From Neoceratodus forsteri (lineage: Eukaryota > Chordata > Ceratodontiformes > Ceratodontidae), in contig JADMNL010000023.1 of the NCBI GenBank assembly GCA_016271365.2, forward strand, positions 605,464,501-605,528,500: DNA of 64,000 nt. The letters run 5' to 3'. The notes below the pieces were generated by a model that saw only the letters and a list, made by a program, of their open reading frames with translations, was not told the origin of the DNA and did not search any database. Of the stretch, positions 22,455 to 33,520 are shown piece after piece. Each line of letters begins with the position of its first letter. Positions within the stretch are counted from its first letter, which is position 1. The translations under genes and the position numbers were made by a program.

Positions 22455-22997
22455 TCACACACAGTCACCAGAATTTTTGTGCATCCCCAAAATGCAATTG
22501 CCTTGTGTCCAGAAAATTCCCCAGTGCTGATGAAATGAAATGGGAGTGTTACACCAAATGCAAAGTTCCCCAGAATTAATGTCGCACTCAGTCATGCATG
22601 CAGTGCTTACACAGTCCCTAGAATTTTTGTGCATCCCCAAAATGCAACTATCTTGTGTCCAGAAAATTCCCCAGTGCTGATAAAGTGAAATGAGAACTTA
22701 ACGTGAAATGCAAAGTGTCCCAGAATTAATGGTACACTCAGTCATGCGCGTAGTGCTAACACACAGTCACCAGAATTTTTGTGCATCCCCAAAATGCAAC
22801 TGTCTTGTGTCCAGAAAATTCCCCAGTGCTGACAAAGTGAAATGAGAGTGTAACATGAAATGCAAAGTGTCCTAGAATTAATGGCACACTCAGTCATGCA
22901 TGCAGTGCTCACACACAGTCCCCAGAATTTTTGTGCATCCCCAAAATTTAATTGTCTTGTGTCCATAAAATTCCCCAGTGCTGACAAAGTGGAATGA
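22455..22997 (-). repeat. tandem repeat, about 150-bp unit
   Basis: Three full and one partial unit, each with CACAGTC, CAGAATTTTTGTGCATCC, TCTTGTGTCCAGAAAATTC and a conserved CCAGAATTAATGxCxCACTCAGTCATG end. A fifth dispersed unit lies at 18,711-18,860. Open for up to 81 codons on the minus strand because of the repeat, not because of a gene. Confidence 0.9.
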
Positions 22998-23249
22998 AAG
23001 CATTACAAGAAATGCTGCTGCTGTTGCAATTACATGTAGTGCTGCTCTATATTGACCTTACTGTGATGATGATGTGAAGATGCACAGTGCCTTGCCTAAC
23101 CATATGAGGGAGGGATAACATGAATGATCATTCAGTGTACCGTCACGAATGATGACACCGACAGAACTGTTGGATGCCTAAAGTGTGCTGCGATCACCTC
23201 AACGGGAAGGGTACCTTTGTGTACACCCAATAGTAACCTTGGTGAGTTG

Positions 23250-23302
23250 ATATATATATATATATATACAGTATGTACATATACTGTATGTATTGTCCTG
23301 GG
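23250..23302. repeat. AT microsatellite and short palindrome
   Basis: (TA)n at 23,250-23,269 followed by ATACAGTATGTACATATACT-type palindromic sequence. Confidence 0.85.
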
Positions 23303-23413
23303 GGGGGGTTGACATAAATATACATGTACTCATTGTATTGTTTTCTGTCACGGGTTACATACTGTTGGTGTGCGCATTCCTGTGCTTGAGAAATTGTGGC
23401 GTTGGAACTGGAA

Positions 23414-23568
23414 ATGGAATACTCTCAAGCCAATGAAGGTAAGTATTTTTTTTGGGGAGATTATATTTGCAAGTAGGTCTCATTAATGGTTTATTGTTTG
23501 TTTACCTCTTCACAGATTTTATCTGCATCCTTCTCCAGTCCAGTAATGATGGTCATGGTCATCATTGA
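23414..23568 (+). CDS. possible two-exon mini-ORF (25 codons)
   Basis: Exon 1 is 23,414-23,438 (ATG to a GAAG|GTAAGT donor). Exon 2 is 23,516-23,568 after a good acceptor (pyrimidine-rich TTTACCTCTTCACAG). Joined, it is open for 25 codons and stops with TGA at 23,566. The 77-bp intron is short but within vertebrate range. Both splice sites match consensus well, yet the peptide is tiny and matches no family I know. It could be a leader exon pair of a longer hAT transcript. Confidence 0.25.
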
Positions 23569-24244
23569 TTCAAATGGCTTCTACCTGTTGCATGTTTGGC
23601 AGCCTGGGGGGGGGGGTATGATGTTGAAGTTCTTTGGATAAGGCAACTCTGACACAGCAAAGTATCTGGAAGTTTCCTAAAAAAAGAAATGAAGGACTTA
23701 TTACAACTTGATTGCAGTAGTAGCACATTATGTTTAAGCCGTGGCTGTTCCACCACGGGTATATGGATTAACACAGATAGCAAGCTGTGAAGCCACAAGA
23801 ACACCAGATCATCAGATCACAATTAAATTTAGTACCAGGCTATAACAAATGCACTGCATCAGTGTCCCTGCATCTCAACTCAAGTTACATTTTAAAACCA
23901 CATCTTGTCAAGTCGCATGACCTGGGTCAAACTTTTTTCAAAACCGGCATGGCTGCAGCTGTAAATTTGGAATACAGTGCAAGATGTGTTGGGCAAGTAT
24001 TTTGTGACATACATGTCTCATACTTTATGAATCATCAATCGGATTTTTTGCACTCATATAAAAAAGGAACAGATTAAATAAAATTGATATACTTATCAGT
24101 TTGGAAATGGATATCACATAGGTTGTTGCACCATCGATACAGACCCTCAGCGAAAGAGAGTCATTTGTTAACCTGTAAAAAAATAAAACAAGTTGACCAT
24201 TCTTGTTTGATCATTGCAGTTCAGAAAAGCAGCAGGAAACAAAA

Positions 24245-24681
24245 GTGTCAGTGGCTCAGTAGGTAGCACACTTGCCTCTGAGGCCGGGAGATCAGAGGGC
24301 TGTGGGTTCAGTTCCCACATCTGGCACTTGGGTTAATATCCCAGTACTGACACTGTAGTGCAGCATGAGAGGGGTGCTGCACTTCTGAGGTGCCGTCTTT
24401 CAGATGAGACGTTAAACCGAGGTCCCATCTGCCTGGATTGGTGGTAGTTCAGGTGGATGTTAAAGATCCCATGGCACTTATCGAAAAGAGCAGAGGAATT
24501 TCCCCGGTGTCCTGGCCAAATTTCCCTTATTCACTATAAATACCACCAACAGCTTAATCTGGTTTCAAAGTCAGTTGGCATTCATCTGTATCCCCCTCCC
24601 CTGGGTCTTGCCTGAAAATAGGCAGGATTTGTCTAGTGCACTTACACGGTCAACAAAAGCTAAATAAATAAATAAAATAAA
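24245..24681 (+). mobile_element. full-length tRNA-derived SINE with conserved central domain
   Basis: Head with Pol III A box TGGCTCAGTAGGT (24,252-24,264) and B box GGGTTCAGTTCCC (24,304-24,316). The central domain has GACGTTAAACCGAGGTCC, AAAGATCCCATGGCACTT and CCCCGGTGTCCTGGCCAA, which I remember as shared with shark SINEs. The 3' tail has CCTGAAAATAGGC and GTCAACAAAAGC then (AAAT)n, resembling the L2-like LINE tail at 57,945-58,005. Inserted in the hAT. I could not identify a clear TSD. Confidence 0.85.
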
Positions 24682-24879
24682 GAACACACAGCTAAAGGAA
24701 GTTGAACAGCATGAAAAACATTAGTACACATACTCACTTTATAGTATTCGTAGTAAGAAGCCTTGTGCCTGTGGCTGAAGGATGTGGTCTCCTGTACGAC
24801 TCCCTCTGCTTTGGCATGGTCAAGACATGTAATGGAAAACATTGTCAGAATGGTGGTGGGTATTGGTGGTCATAGCTTA

Positions 24880-25290
24880 GGCACATGATGACATTCCCTC
24901 TCACATCTTCCTGCATCTGGTGGTGGCTGCAGTGGCTAACAGCAGTCTTATGGTGGTGGTCCAGGGAGGCACACAAAGTCATTCTCCCTGGTGGCAGTGG
25001 CTAACAGTAGTTTCATGGTGGTGGTCCAGGGGGGCACATGGTGACATTCCCTATGGTGGTGGCAGTGGCTAACAGCAGTCTTATGGTGGTGATTCAAGGG
25101 GTCACACAAAGTCATTCCCCCTGGTGGCAGTGACTAACAGTGGTTCCATGGTGGTGGTCCGGGGGGGCACACGGTGATATTCCCTATGGTGGTGACAGTG
25201 GCTAACAGCAGTCTTATGGTGGTGGTCCAGGGGGGTACATGGTGACATTCCCTGTAATGGCAGTGGCTAACAGCAGTCTTATGGTGGTGA
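24880..25290 (+). repeat. minisatellite with alternating 65/68-bp units
   Basis: The block AGTGGCTAACAG recurs at about 24,931, 24,996, 25,064, 25,129, 25,197 and 25,262. Spacings alternate 65 and 68 bp, so the real unit is a 133-bp dimer (one half with GGCACACAAAGTCATT, the other with GGCACATGGTGACATT). Rich in GGT on this strand. Confidence 0.9.
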
Positions 25291-25439
25291 TACAGGGGCC
25301 AGGATATATTGTGCTGTCTTACAAATCTGACGTGACATATGGAATTTGAGTCACTCTGAGTTGGACACTGATTTAACTTTATGAAAAAGAAAACACGTAT
25401 CATACAACAAATGTGACAGCCTTTTAATCAGTTACAGCA

Positions 25440-28090
25440 AGTTAAAACCTGTCAACATTAACCTCATCATCATCATCCTCATAAAAAAATCTGCCCTCAC
25501 AGCCATCTATGTCTGAATTCTGACCACTGGGAAATTATTTTTCCATTGTGTCATCATCTACATCAGTGGTAGGCCGTTTCATGCTGCCACTGCCAGTGCT
25601 ACCAGGATGGTTCATTTCTACATCAGAAAAACCATGACTAGGCCGGGGTACGAATACTGAAGTTGCAGGCTGAGCTGGTATGTGCCTCTCATTTATTTTT
25701 ATGAATGTCAGCAAACTGACATTTGCAGGAGAGTGGTTTATACAATGATCCCGAACTATTGCACCTGCTGAGCTGAATACTTCTCAACACTTATACTGGA
25801 AGGTGGGCATGTTAGGTACTTCAGTGCCACTGTGGTCAGCTCTGGCCATTCACTGACCTTTACATTCCAGTATAAAAGAGGATCATCAGCTATTGACAGA
25901 TGCCTGTTTTCAGACAAATACGACTCAACCATTTGCTGTGATGCACTAAGTCCAGTGGTTGATGCATCATCCTGTTCTCCGGAATCATTTATGTCACAAA
26001 TCCCCACTTGGGACAAGCATCCCAAAGTGGGTGAACACCAACCGCTTTTGATGACAGACCACCTGGAACTGCAGTCCCCTTCCCCTTACAGGATATACTT
26101 GATACTACTCCAGGTTCACCTTCAGCCTGATTATGCTACTGAGGTTTGCTGACCTTGGCACGTGACTTCTGTGCCCCATGAACCAAGCGCACCAGTTGCC
26201 CAGTGACATTTTTTACCTGTTCAGGCCCACCCTCCAGTCCTGAGGCAATTCAACATTTGTATTGTGGTTCCAGCATTGTTGCTATTGCAAAGTTGTCACT
26301 ACACTGAATGCTCAAGATGTGACAATTCTGGTTGAATACTGTCAGCATGTGTTTCAGCAACACACTGCTAGCACTGTCTCTGGTAACATCACGGCTATGC
26401 TGTACATTCACCAATGTCTGCCTCAGCACCTGCAGCAGTGGAATTGATTGGCTAATGGAGGCAGACTCACCACTCACTGCCTGTGTGTCATGTTCAAAAG
26501 GCCTCAAAATTGTTATTACAGAGTCCATGAGGTGCCACTGTTCAGTCGTCATAGACATGGAGGCCCCAGAACTGTTACGGCTAGTGTGCATAACAAGATA
26601 TTCTGAGATGGCTTTGTATTGTTCATACAACCTCTCTGCCATGTATAAAGTGGAGTTCCACCGATGACAACTTTCAGCTTCAAGCAGTGCTACGGGAGGC
26701 AGTTTCGGATCTGTAACTGCCGAAGTTGGTCATGGGCCTTTGCAGATCATGAAAAGTTAGAACAGATACGGTGTGCAACTGTCAGCATTTCCTTTATATC
26801 AGGGTGCTGCAGAAACTCCTGCACCACAAGATTTAAATAGTGGGCCATGCATGGAACCCAAACAAAGCCACCATTTGTGATGCATTTAACCACATTTGAC
26901 TCACTGTCACTTGCTATGAACCCATCTCTCAGGGACAGGGGGGTTCAGTCACTTGTCAATTTCAGTCAGTACCAAGTCCAGCATGTTTTCACCAGTGTGT
27001 GAACAGGTCACATTGCGCATAGCAATCGTTGCATGCATGCTTTTGAATTCCTGGAAGATTGCTGCCACAACATTCCACCTTACTACATTGATTATTCACA
27101 CTACCAACAGCACAAACAATAACCGGCACCTGCGCACAATGTGCAGTTATACACAGATATGAACTCCCCACTGTTTTGCCACTTGTCCACATATCCATAC
27201 TTAAACGGATGACTGGGGAGGAGGAATGTTGAAGGGCATGTCTTACAGTCGGACACAGTACAGTACAACTCAGGGACAGCATGGGTGGAAAAGTATGTCC
27301 TGGATGGGACTTTCCATTTTGGACAGGCACATGCTGCAAACCACTGGAATCCAAAATTCTCCACAAAGGAGAAGGGGAAAAGATCAATTGCCAGCATTTC
27401 AGTTACAGCAGCATTAAGTTCATGTGGCATTGTATGATTGAGTGGGTACTTCAGCTTATGCACAAAAACACTCTGTAACTTGGGCTGACTTAAATATTTT
27501 ACACAGGGTGTGATGACAAATGGTTCTGTTCTGTGAATGGCAGGGGGTGGAGTGTGAACGTGTGATGAAGATGGTTGCACAGGTGATGAAAAATCCACAA
27601 ATGAAGTTATTTTCCCAGATTTATGAACAGGGGTTGATGTACCACTTGCACTAGATATACTGCATTCGCCACCACCATTCACAACCACCACCACCACCAC
27701 CACAACTGCTGCTCTCACCACCACTGGACAAGATTTTAAACTCATTATGCTTCTCCACCTCATCATGCCTGTAGTAATCCTCAGCTCTTATTTCTTCACT
27801 ACTGCACACATTTAATTTCCTACTGGATTTAACACTCATGAAAGGGGATAACATGCTTGTTATGGTTGATGATGAGGGTGAACGCCCCATTGTGGTATTA
27901 GCTGCCATCTTGTGCTGGGTCGACAGTGCCATGTGCCTGTTCTTAAGATGTGTATGCTGTCTCCCTGTGTCCAGATGGCTCCCCTCTTTTTACCTCACCT
28001 CGCATGCTCATGGCAAACCTGTCAGATTGCAAATGACTCATCATTTGTATCTTACACAAAAAACATCCAAAACAAGGGATTGTGAACCCC
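25440..28090 (-). pseudogene. hAT transposase with BED zinc finger, decayed
   Basis: In order on the minus strand: a BED zinc-finger relic (about 28,085-27,930: CQVCHEHAR then HTHLKNRHM, with in-frame stops and a frameshift); a linker with HTPPPAIHRTEPF; MLAIDLFPFSFVENFGFQWF and KVPSRTYFSTHAVPELY; LSMDMWTSGK (first catalytic Asp, near 27,185); CMAHYLNLVVQ (C-x2-H insertion motif, near 26,850); an Arg-Pro-Phe-Glu segment; and the C-terminal dimerisation region with YLSENRHLSIADDPLLYW then, after a frameshift at about 25,780, VFSSAGAIV. This order is that of hAT/ZBED transposases, which cut and paste the element. Several stops make it inactive. Confidence 0.9.
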
Positions 28091-28227
28091 TACTTTTAAC
28101 ATGTCCCTGATGCTGTGTATTGGGCTCCAGTTTTTTAAGCCCTGAAGTGGAGGGGGGAGGGTGCTACATGATTTTTTAGGACAGACAGACTTGGATTGCA
28201 ACTGACCACCCTGACTACCTGCCATTA

Positions 28228-28960
28228 TTACTGGGTCATCTTCATCAACATCAACTGAAACTGTAAATCACAACTTTTTATGGGGTGGGGGGGAGTTAAT
28301 GCAAACAGACCCAGACACAGCCACTTTGAATTTCTTTTTCTCCAGTTCCCAACGGGGTCACTGACATCATCGTCATATTCATCAACAACATCATCCACAT
28401 CCACATCTTCTGCTTGGATACTGGCATGTGGCCTGCATGTTGCAACCACAGCAACATCAGCATCATCAGATTCATCATCAACACCACCATCACCTGATAT
28501 TTTTTCACCACACTGTGAAGCATTGCATGGCAAATGTGTGACCTGAACCGTGGTGGAAGAAATGTGTGTTATCGTTGCCATGATGATCAGAATCCTCATG
28601 TTCAGTTACCAATGAGATGTTACTGGAGAGTATGACATCATCTACATTGTCACTCGCTGCTTTACATTCAACTATATTTTTGGACACGGTCAACTGGTCA
28701 GAAGTAGAACTTGAGGCAGCAATACTCATACCACCAGTAACTGCACTAACACCACCAGCTGGGACAACATCATCTCCTCCAATTATGAGTGAAGCTACCG
28801 ATTGCATTGTAAAAAACACTGAAGGAGAAATACCTTTCCTCACATCAGCAATGCACTTCTGCTACTGTGTACTACCATGCCCATAGACAATCTTACCACT
28901 GGCAGCAGTGCCATGGCAAGAAGCAGCTTTGCTTGCATGTCTCTTTGTGGGCATTTTGGA
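28228..28960 (-). pseudogene. acidic N-terminal or upstream exon region of hAT gene
   Basis: A minus-strand frame at 28,599-28,228 encodes an Asp/Val-rich stretch (QAEDVDVDDVVDEYDDDVSD) and another at 28,843-28,505 is Ser/Asp-rich. A short ORF starting MPTKRHASKAASC begins near 28,953. They lie just upstream of the BED finger and could be the acidic N-terminus or 5' exons of the transposase gene. No catalytic motif. Confidence 0.4.
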
Positions 28961-29910
28961 GGATCAAAAAGAATATACTAAACAAATTTAGATTTTGGAA
29001 CATTCACTCTGGGCCGCTGGATGTGAAGCTAAAAAAAACAACTGTGGCTTCAACAAGAGATACAGATACAAAGTCACAACAATTTCAACAACACCTTAAC
29101 TAACCAGTGGTGCTCAAGTCACAATACAATCTTGAAAAGAATATCTTTTGCCTGTTGGTGGGGAAGTACTGTCACTGCAGATTACAGTAACAGTGCAAAA
29201 CCAAGATACCACAATGGCAGTACAAAATCACGCAGGTGCAGTGGATAGCAGGTTCACACTGCTGCAATTACAGTGTGGAACAATAAAAGGTGTATTATTT
29301 GATGTCACGCACCACATACACACTCACAACACACACACTTTGTCTAAGCAAATTGAAAACTTCAGTAATATACCTGTACCACCACGTATTTTAAACAACC
29401 TGAAATTATGCATTGCTGCACCAGGTCCACAACACAATCAGCAAAAAAAATGTCAACAATTACTGAAAATATTGCTGAATGTACATTAACACAGTTATAC
29501 AAGAAAAATATAACCAAAAAACAAAGAACTCCCTATTTCTCCAACTTAAATCTACCTACACCACAGATACGCCCCTCCCCCAAAGCTGTAGACAGACTGA
29601 ATGTTGTACAATAACATTCAAAATCCACACACAAACAATAAACACTCGATGATATGAGCACAGGAGGGTTTCCTACAATCGATGCACTAAAGTTTCAGCA
29701 AAAGAAATTACTCAAAAAGGCTTTTTTTTTAACAGATTTTAGAGGGTTTGAATCACAGTGAGCTCTCAGAGCAAACTGTCTCCTACAGCTACCTACACAC
29801 AATACCCTGAACTGAGGCTGTGCAGAACAATCTAGAGCCCATGCAACCTGCAATCCCATGAATCATTGCAAAATTCACCTTTGGAGCTCACCAACAAGTT
29901 GAAGTGATAC

Positions 29911-30094
29911 GAAGTACATTGATTTCAATGTACTTCACCTTAAAATTAGTGGAGTAGTTGTTGGGGAAGTTGGAATAATGTGAAGTCATTGCTTTCAATA
30001 GACTTCATATTCCTCATTATAATGCGAAGTACTCAGCTTCGCGTTGCAGAGTATTTTGTGGATTCTGCATTACTCCGCGAATCACTTTGCGGAG
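29911..30094. repeat. right subterminal hairpin cluster of hAT
   Basis: Four short inverted repeats: GAAGTACATTG (29,911-29,921) with 29,926-29,936; GAAGTCATTG/CAATAGACTTC (29,982-30,006); GCGAAG/CTTCGC (30,024-30,042); CTCCGC/GCGGAG (30,073-30,094). Such GAAGT/ACTTC and TCCGC motifs are plausible transposase-binding sites. The left end carries similar GTGGAGT and ACTTCG motifs. Confidence 0.7.
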
Positions 30095-30122
30095 CGAATT
30101 GGGGCCACTTTGCCCACCACTA

Positions 30123-30130
30123 GCATTGGG
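30123..30130. repeat. 8-bp target-site duplication of hAT, right
   Basis: GCATTGGG, identical to 18,520-18,527, directly after the terminal CCACCACTA. Confidence 0.9.
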
Positions 30131-30489
30131 TGAGAGATGGGGGGTTGCAGTTCACTGGTGAAAGTCTGTTTTCTGGCATGGCAGACTTACAGTGAAGCCC
30201 ATTGGGATCAGGCACAGCATCACAGTGTTCAGGCATGACGACTGTGATTAACACTGACTAAAACTGCATCGTTCCCAGCAGGAACTGTACTGCAGAATTC
30301 TGCAGAGTTGGGCTTGATCCTTGCGTGCTTCACTGTATGATACACTTCAGTCCTAATGCATTAGTAATTGTAATGAAATGCATATCAAAGGACATTATAA
30401 GTAATCTGTCACACTAAATACTACAGTAGTACTGACACTTCCAAAGTGTCCTACATGACCTCTAAGATGTAACTTGAAAAAGTAGGCCA
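30131..30489. other. unassigned stretch
   Basis: 359 bp of unremarkable sequence between the hAT TSD and the LINE fragment. I see no gene, tail or repeat. Confidence 0.5.
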
Positions 30490-30960
30490 TTCTCAACTCA
30501 ACTCAATTTTATTTAAAAAAAAAGTGTAAGTCAACATTTATCCAAGCGCTTGTACAAATAATTGAAGAAAACAGCAATTTAAAAACGTATGTATACTATA
30601 AAACATAAATAAACACAGTAGTCAAAAATAGTTGGTTCATCCATATTCCAAGAAAGTGAGACTAAACACGTATGTTTTTAATGCCACTTTAAAGCTTTCC
30701 ATGGTCGGACACTCTCTTACAGAATGAGGTAGAGAATTCCACAGGGTAGAGGCCATAAACGAAAATGCCCCAGCACCAGAAATCTTCAAACTTACCCTGG
30801 AAATCTCTAGCAATCCCTCGTTGGCAGAGCGGAGTAGGCAGAGGGGGCAGTAAGGAAGCAGGAGTTCTTGCAGATAATGTGGACCCTGTCCATTACCTTT
30901 ATCCTGTCTTTACTATGTTAGCATCAAACATTATATTCTGCATGCGGCAAAGCATATACA
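30490..30960 (-). pseudogene. L2-like LINE 3' end fragment
   Basis: Read on the minus strand the frame has GAGAFSFMASTLWNSLPHSV then ESFKVALKTYVF. The W-N-S-L-P...F-K...L-K-T-x-x-F block is the C-terminal end of L2-type ORF2. An A-rich tail lies at the left end (TTTATTT at about 30,510). The rest of the LINE is absent (5' truncation). Confidence 0.7.
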
Positions 30961-31117
30961 CCATGCTCATCAAAAGGCAGCTTGAAAGCGTCAGCTTAAT
31001 ACAGAACAGGTGCAGTTCCCATCTATCAAGAGTGAACGACACAGTTTTGATACAACAGTAATTCACATCAAAATCCAGCTGTACTCATATGTAAGCAATA
31101 AGGGTTCACCATTGGTT

Positions 31118-31195
31118 GGGTTAACACTGTGTTAATCACCCCCTAGGGGAGTAATGTGCACATTGTCCCTTGGGGGTGATTAACTCAGTGTTTCT
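31118..31195. repeat. short imperfect hairpin
   Basis: AACACTGTGTTAATCACCCC near 31,121 is matched by GGGGGTGATTAACTCAGTGTT ending near 31,193 (one or two mismatches). It lies just outside the long inverted arm. Confidence 0.65.
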
Positions 31196-31231
31196 CTAAC
31201 TCCTGGGAGTGCCTTATTGCTATTATAGTAA

Positions 31232-32700
31232 GCATTTGTCAATGCCAAATGTTGGCTTGCTGGCATTGGCATTGGTAGTGCAGGAGTTAGAGAGATGCAT
31301 AATAGGAATAGCAGTGAAGTATTGAACTAATGTCAACCCCCCCTGCAGAGACTGAAAGGCACTGGGAGTGTGACTTTGGGTCATTTGCCATAACGCTTAC
31401 ACCATTCCACCTCACCCCACCCTGAAGACACTGACAGGTGTTGCGGTGTGCTTTGGGGTCACCGGCCCTTATGCTCACCACATTCCATAAGGAAATAAGC
31501 TGAGGTGATTTCAGTAAAGGAGAATGGGATGAATGTTAGGGTGACAGACCCCAAGACATACCTCGATGCCTGTCAGTGGCTGTAGGGTGGGGAGGGTTGG
31601 GGGTAGAATACCATGAACATTACAACTGATGAACCCAAGTTACACCCTTGATGCCTGTTAGTTTCTACAGGGTGGGTGTATGGTTGGAAACCTTAACGCC
31701 CCCAGCGTTTGTTGGCATTTTCACTCCAAATTTTCAACATGGGCTTTTTGGGATCCCACCTCATTAACAGTGGCACTATCATTTCATTATTTAGTCCTGA
31801 AAGGTGATTTCACACAGCAACTGGGCCATTTGGAGCCACAGGTGTGGAAACACATTTTGGGCAGGATGTGGAAAATGACAGCTGTACTGTTCATGATTAT
31901 GTGTGAAAAAATGGTACTGTTGAAAATCTGGAGAGAAAATATGAAAAATGCAAAAACTTACAAGTATGCGTAGAAGCTGCGCAATGCACAAATTCACCAA
32001 ATTTTCAACATGGGCATTTTGGGACCTCTCCTCATGAACAGTAGCACTGTGAATTTGTTAATCTGTCCTGAAATTTTATTTTGCACTAGAACCACCACCA
32101 TTGTGTTTCACTGGTGCGAAAACATGTTTCGGGCAGGATGTGAAAAGTGACAGCTATACTGTTCATAAGGAGGTGTGAAAAAATAGCAATGTTGAAAATC
32201 TTGAGTAGCAATATTAAAAATTGGTGAAGTTGCGAGCATGTGTAGACTGCACAATGCGCGCTTGTAATCCAGTCAGTTTTTGGAATTTTTCCACCAAATT
32301 TGCAACATATTCTCTCTGGAAGCCCACCTCATGAACAGTGGCAGTGCCATTTCATTAATCAGTCCCAAAAGGTGATTCTGTGCAGACCATGAAATCACCT
32401 TTCTTGACAGAGAAACAAAATGACAGTGAGATGTTCATGAGATGGGGTCTCAAGAACCCCATGTTGAAAATTTGGGGTGAAAATTCCAACAAATGGTTGA
32501 GATGTCAACCTAAGTTGAACCCTCCCCATTGCTTCCCATTATAAACCTTACCGTCATTTCTTCACGTCGCAGTTTGGCTTTGAAGAGTGCAGATGCATCC
32601 TCATCCTGGTTCAGAAAAGATCATGGCTCCCGATCTCCAGGGGGTAAGTATGGGTGAGGGGCTGTGGGAGGAGGGTGCACTGAGGAAGGGTGGGGATGGG
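31232..32700. repeat. long inverted repeat, left arm
   Basis: Colinear in inverted orientation with 50,590-52,367. Outer 470 bp: GCATTTGTCAATGCC, GGCATTGG, AGGAGTTAGAGAG and repeated CTGCAGAGACTGA / TTATGCTCACC blocks. Then three imperfect palindromes (31,726-31,945, 31,998-32,215, 32,293-32,478) bounded by CCAAATTTTCAACATG and its complement. Then an exon-like segment with TTTGAAGAGTGCAGA ending at a GTAAGTATGGG donor at 32,644. The same order occurs in the right arm. Confidence 0.85.
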
Positions 32701-32859
32701 GAGGGAATGGGGGAGACATCAGTGGACCATTTTCTTGTTTGCAGGGGAAAAAAATAAAAAAATAAAATGTAAGGGAAGATTTTCTTCATTTACAGGTTAA
32801 GAAACAAACAAAAAAAAATAGGCACACTATAGTGGGGTCCCAGTGTGCTACAATTCTTG

Positions 32860-33520
32860 GGGGGGATGGAGGGAGTGGGGAGGGCAGCAGCAGTGGGAGG
32901 GTTTTTGTTGGGGATGGGTAACAGAGGGAGTGGGAAGGGCAGCAGCAGTGGAAGGTTGTAGGAAGGTGTTTCCTTCTGTCAGGGGATGTGAAACAGAGGG
33001 AGCAAGAATGGCAACAGCAGTGGGAGGTTATGGGAGGAATTTATTGTCTGTCAGCTGGCAGGGAATGGAGGGAGAGGGGAGGGCAGCAGCAGTGGGAGGT
33101 TATGGGAGGAATTTATTGTCTGTCAGCTGGCAGGGAATGGAGGGAGAGGGGAGGGCAGCAGCAGTGGGAGGTTATGGAAGGAATTTATTGTCTGTCAGCT
33201 GGCAGGGAATGGAGGGAGAGGGGAGGGCAAGCAGGGAGGTTATGGGAGGAATTTATTGTCTGTCAGCTGGCAGGGAATGGAGGAGAGGAGGCAGCAGCAG
33301 TGGGAGGTTATGGGAGGAATTTATTGTCTGTCAGCTGGCAGGGAATGGAGGGCAGCAGCAGTGGGAGGTTATGGGAGGAATTTATTGTCTGTCAGCTGGC
33401 AGGGAATGGAGGGAGAGGGGAGGGCAGCAGCAGTGGGAGGTTATGGGAGGAATTTATTGTCTGTCAGCTGGCAGGGAATGGAGGGAGAGGGGAGGGCAGC
33501 AGCAGTGGGAGGTTGCGGTG
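32860..33520 (+). repeat. 72-bp minisatellite
   Basis: About eight regular units (tgggaggtta starts at 33,021, 33,093, 33,165, about 33,233, 33,301, 33,362, 33,434, 33,506) plus two or three degenerate units before. The standard unit is 72 bp, so all three forward frames tend to stay open; the 269-codon frame at 32,843-33,652 is a by-product. The repeat contains GGCAGCAGCAGTGGGAGG and TTTATTGTCTGTCAGCTGGC. Confidence 0.9.

Larger units (their letters stand above)
18528..30122. mobile_element. large hAT transposon, 11.6 kb
   Basis: Bounded by an exact 8-bp TSD, the size diagnostic of hAT. Left end TAGAGATGCAACG, right end (reverse complement) TAGTGGTGGGCAAAG; they share the TAGxGxTG form of hAT termini. 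Inside are a hAT transposase on the minus strand (25,440-28,090), a separate low-complexity coding region on the plus strand (20,453-21,262), subterminal hairpins, three tandem-repeat arrays and a SINE. It is large for a hAT, mainly because of the repeats. Confidence 0.88.

Noticed and set aside
22455..22997. Repeats resembling a CRISPR array
   Set aside because: Units are about 150 bp, adjacent and without spacers, in a eukaryotic transposon. This also applies to 24,880-25,290 and 19,052-19,850.
24245..24330. A tRNA gene (A and B boxes present)
   Set aside because: The A/B boxes are followed by a SINE body and A-rich tail, and no tRNA cloverleaf is intact. The heads at 55,553, 59,159 and 63,608 were rejected for the same reason.
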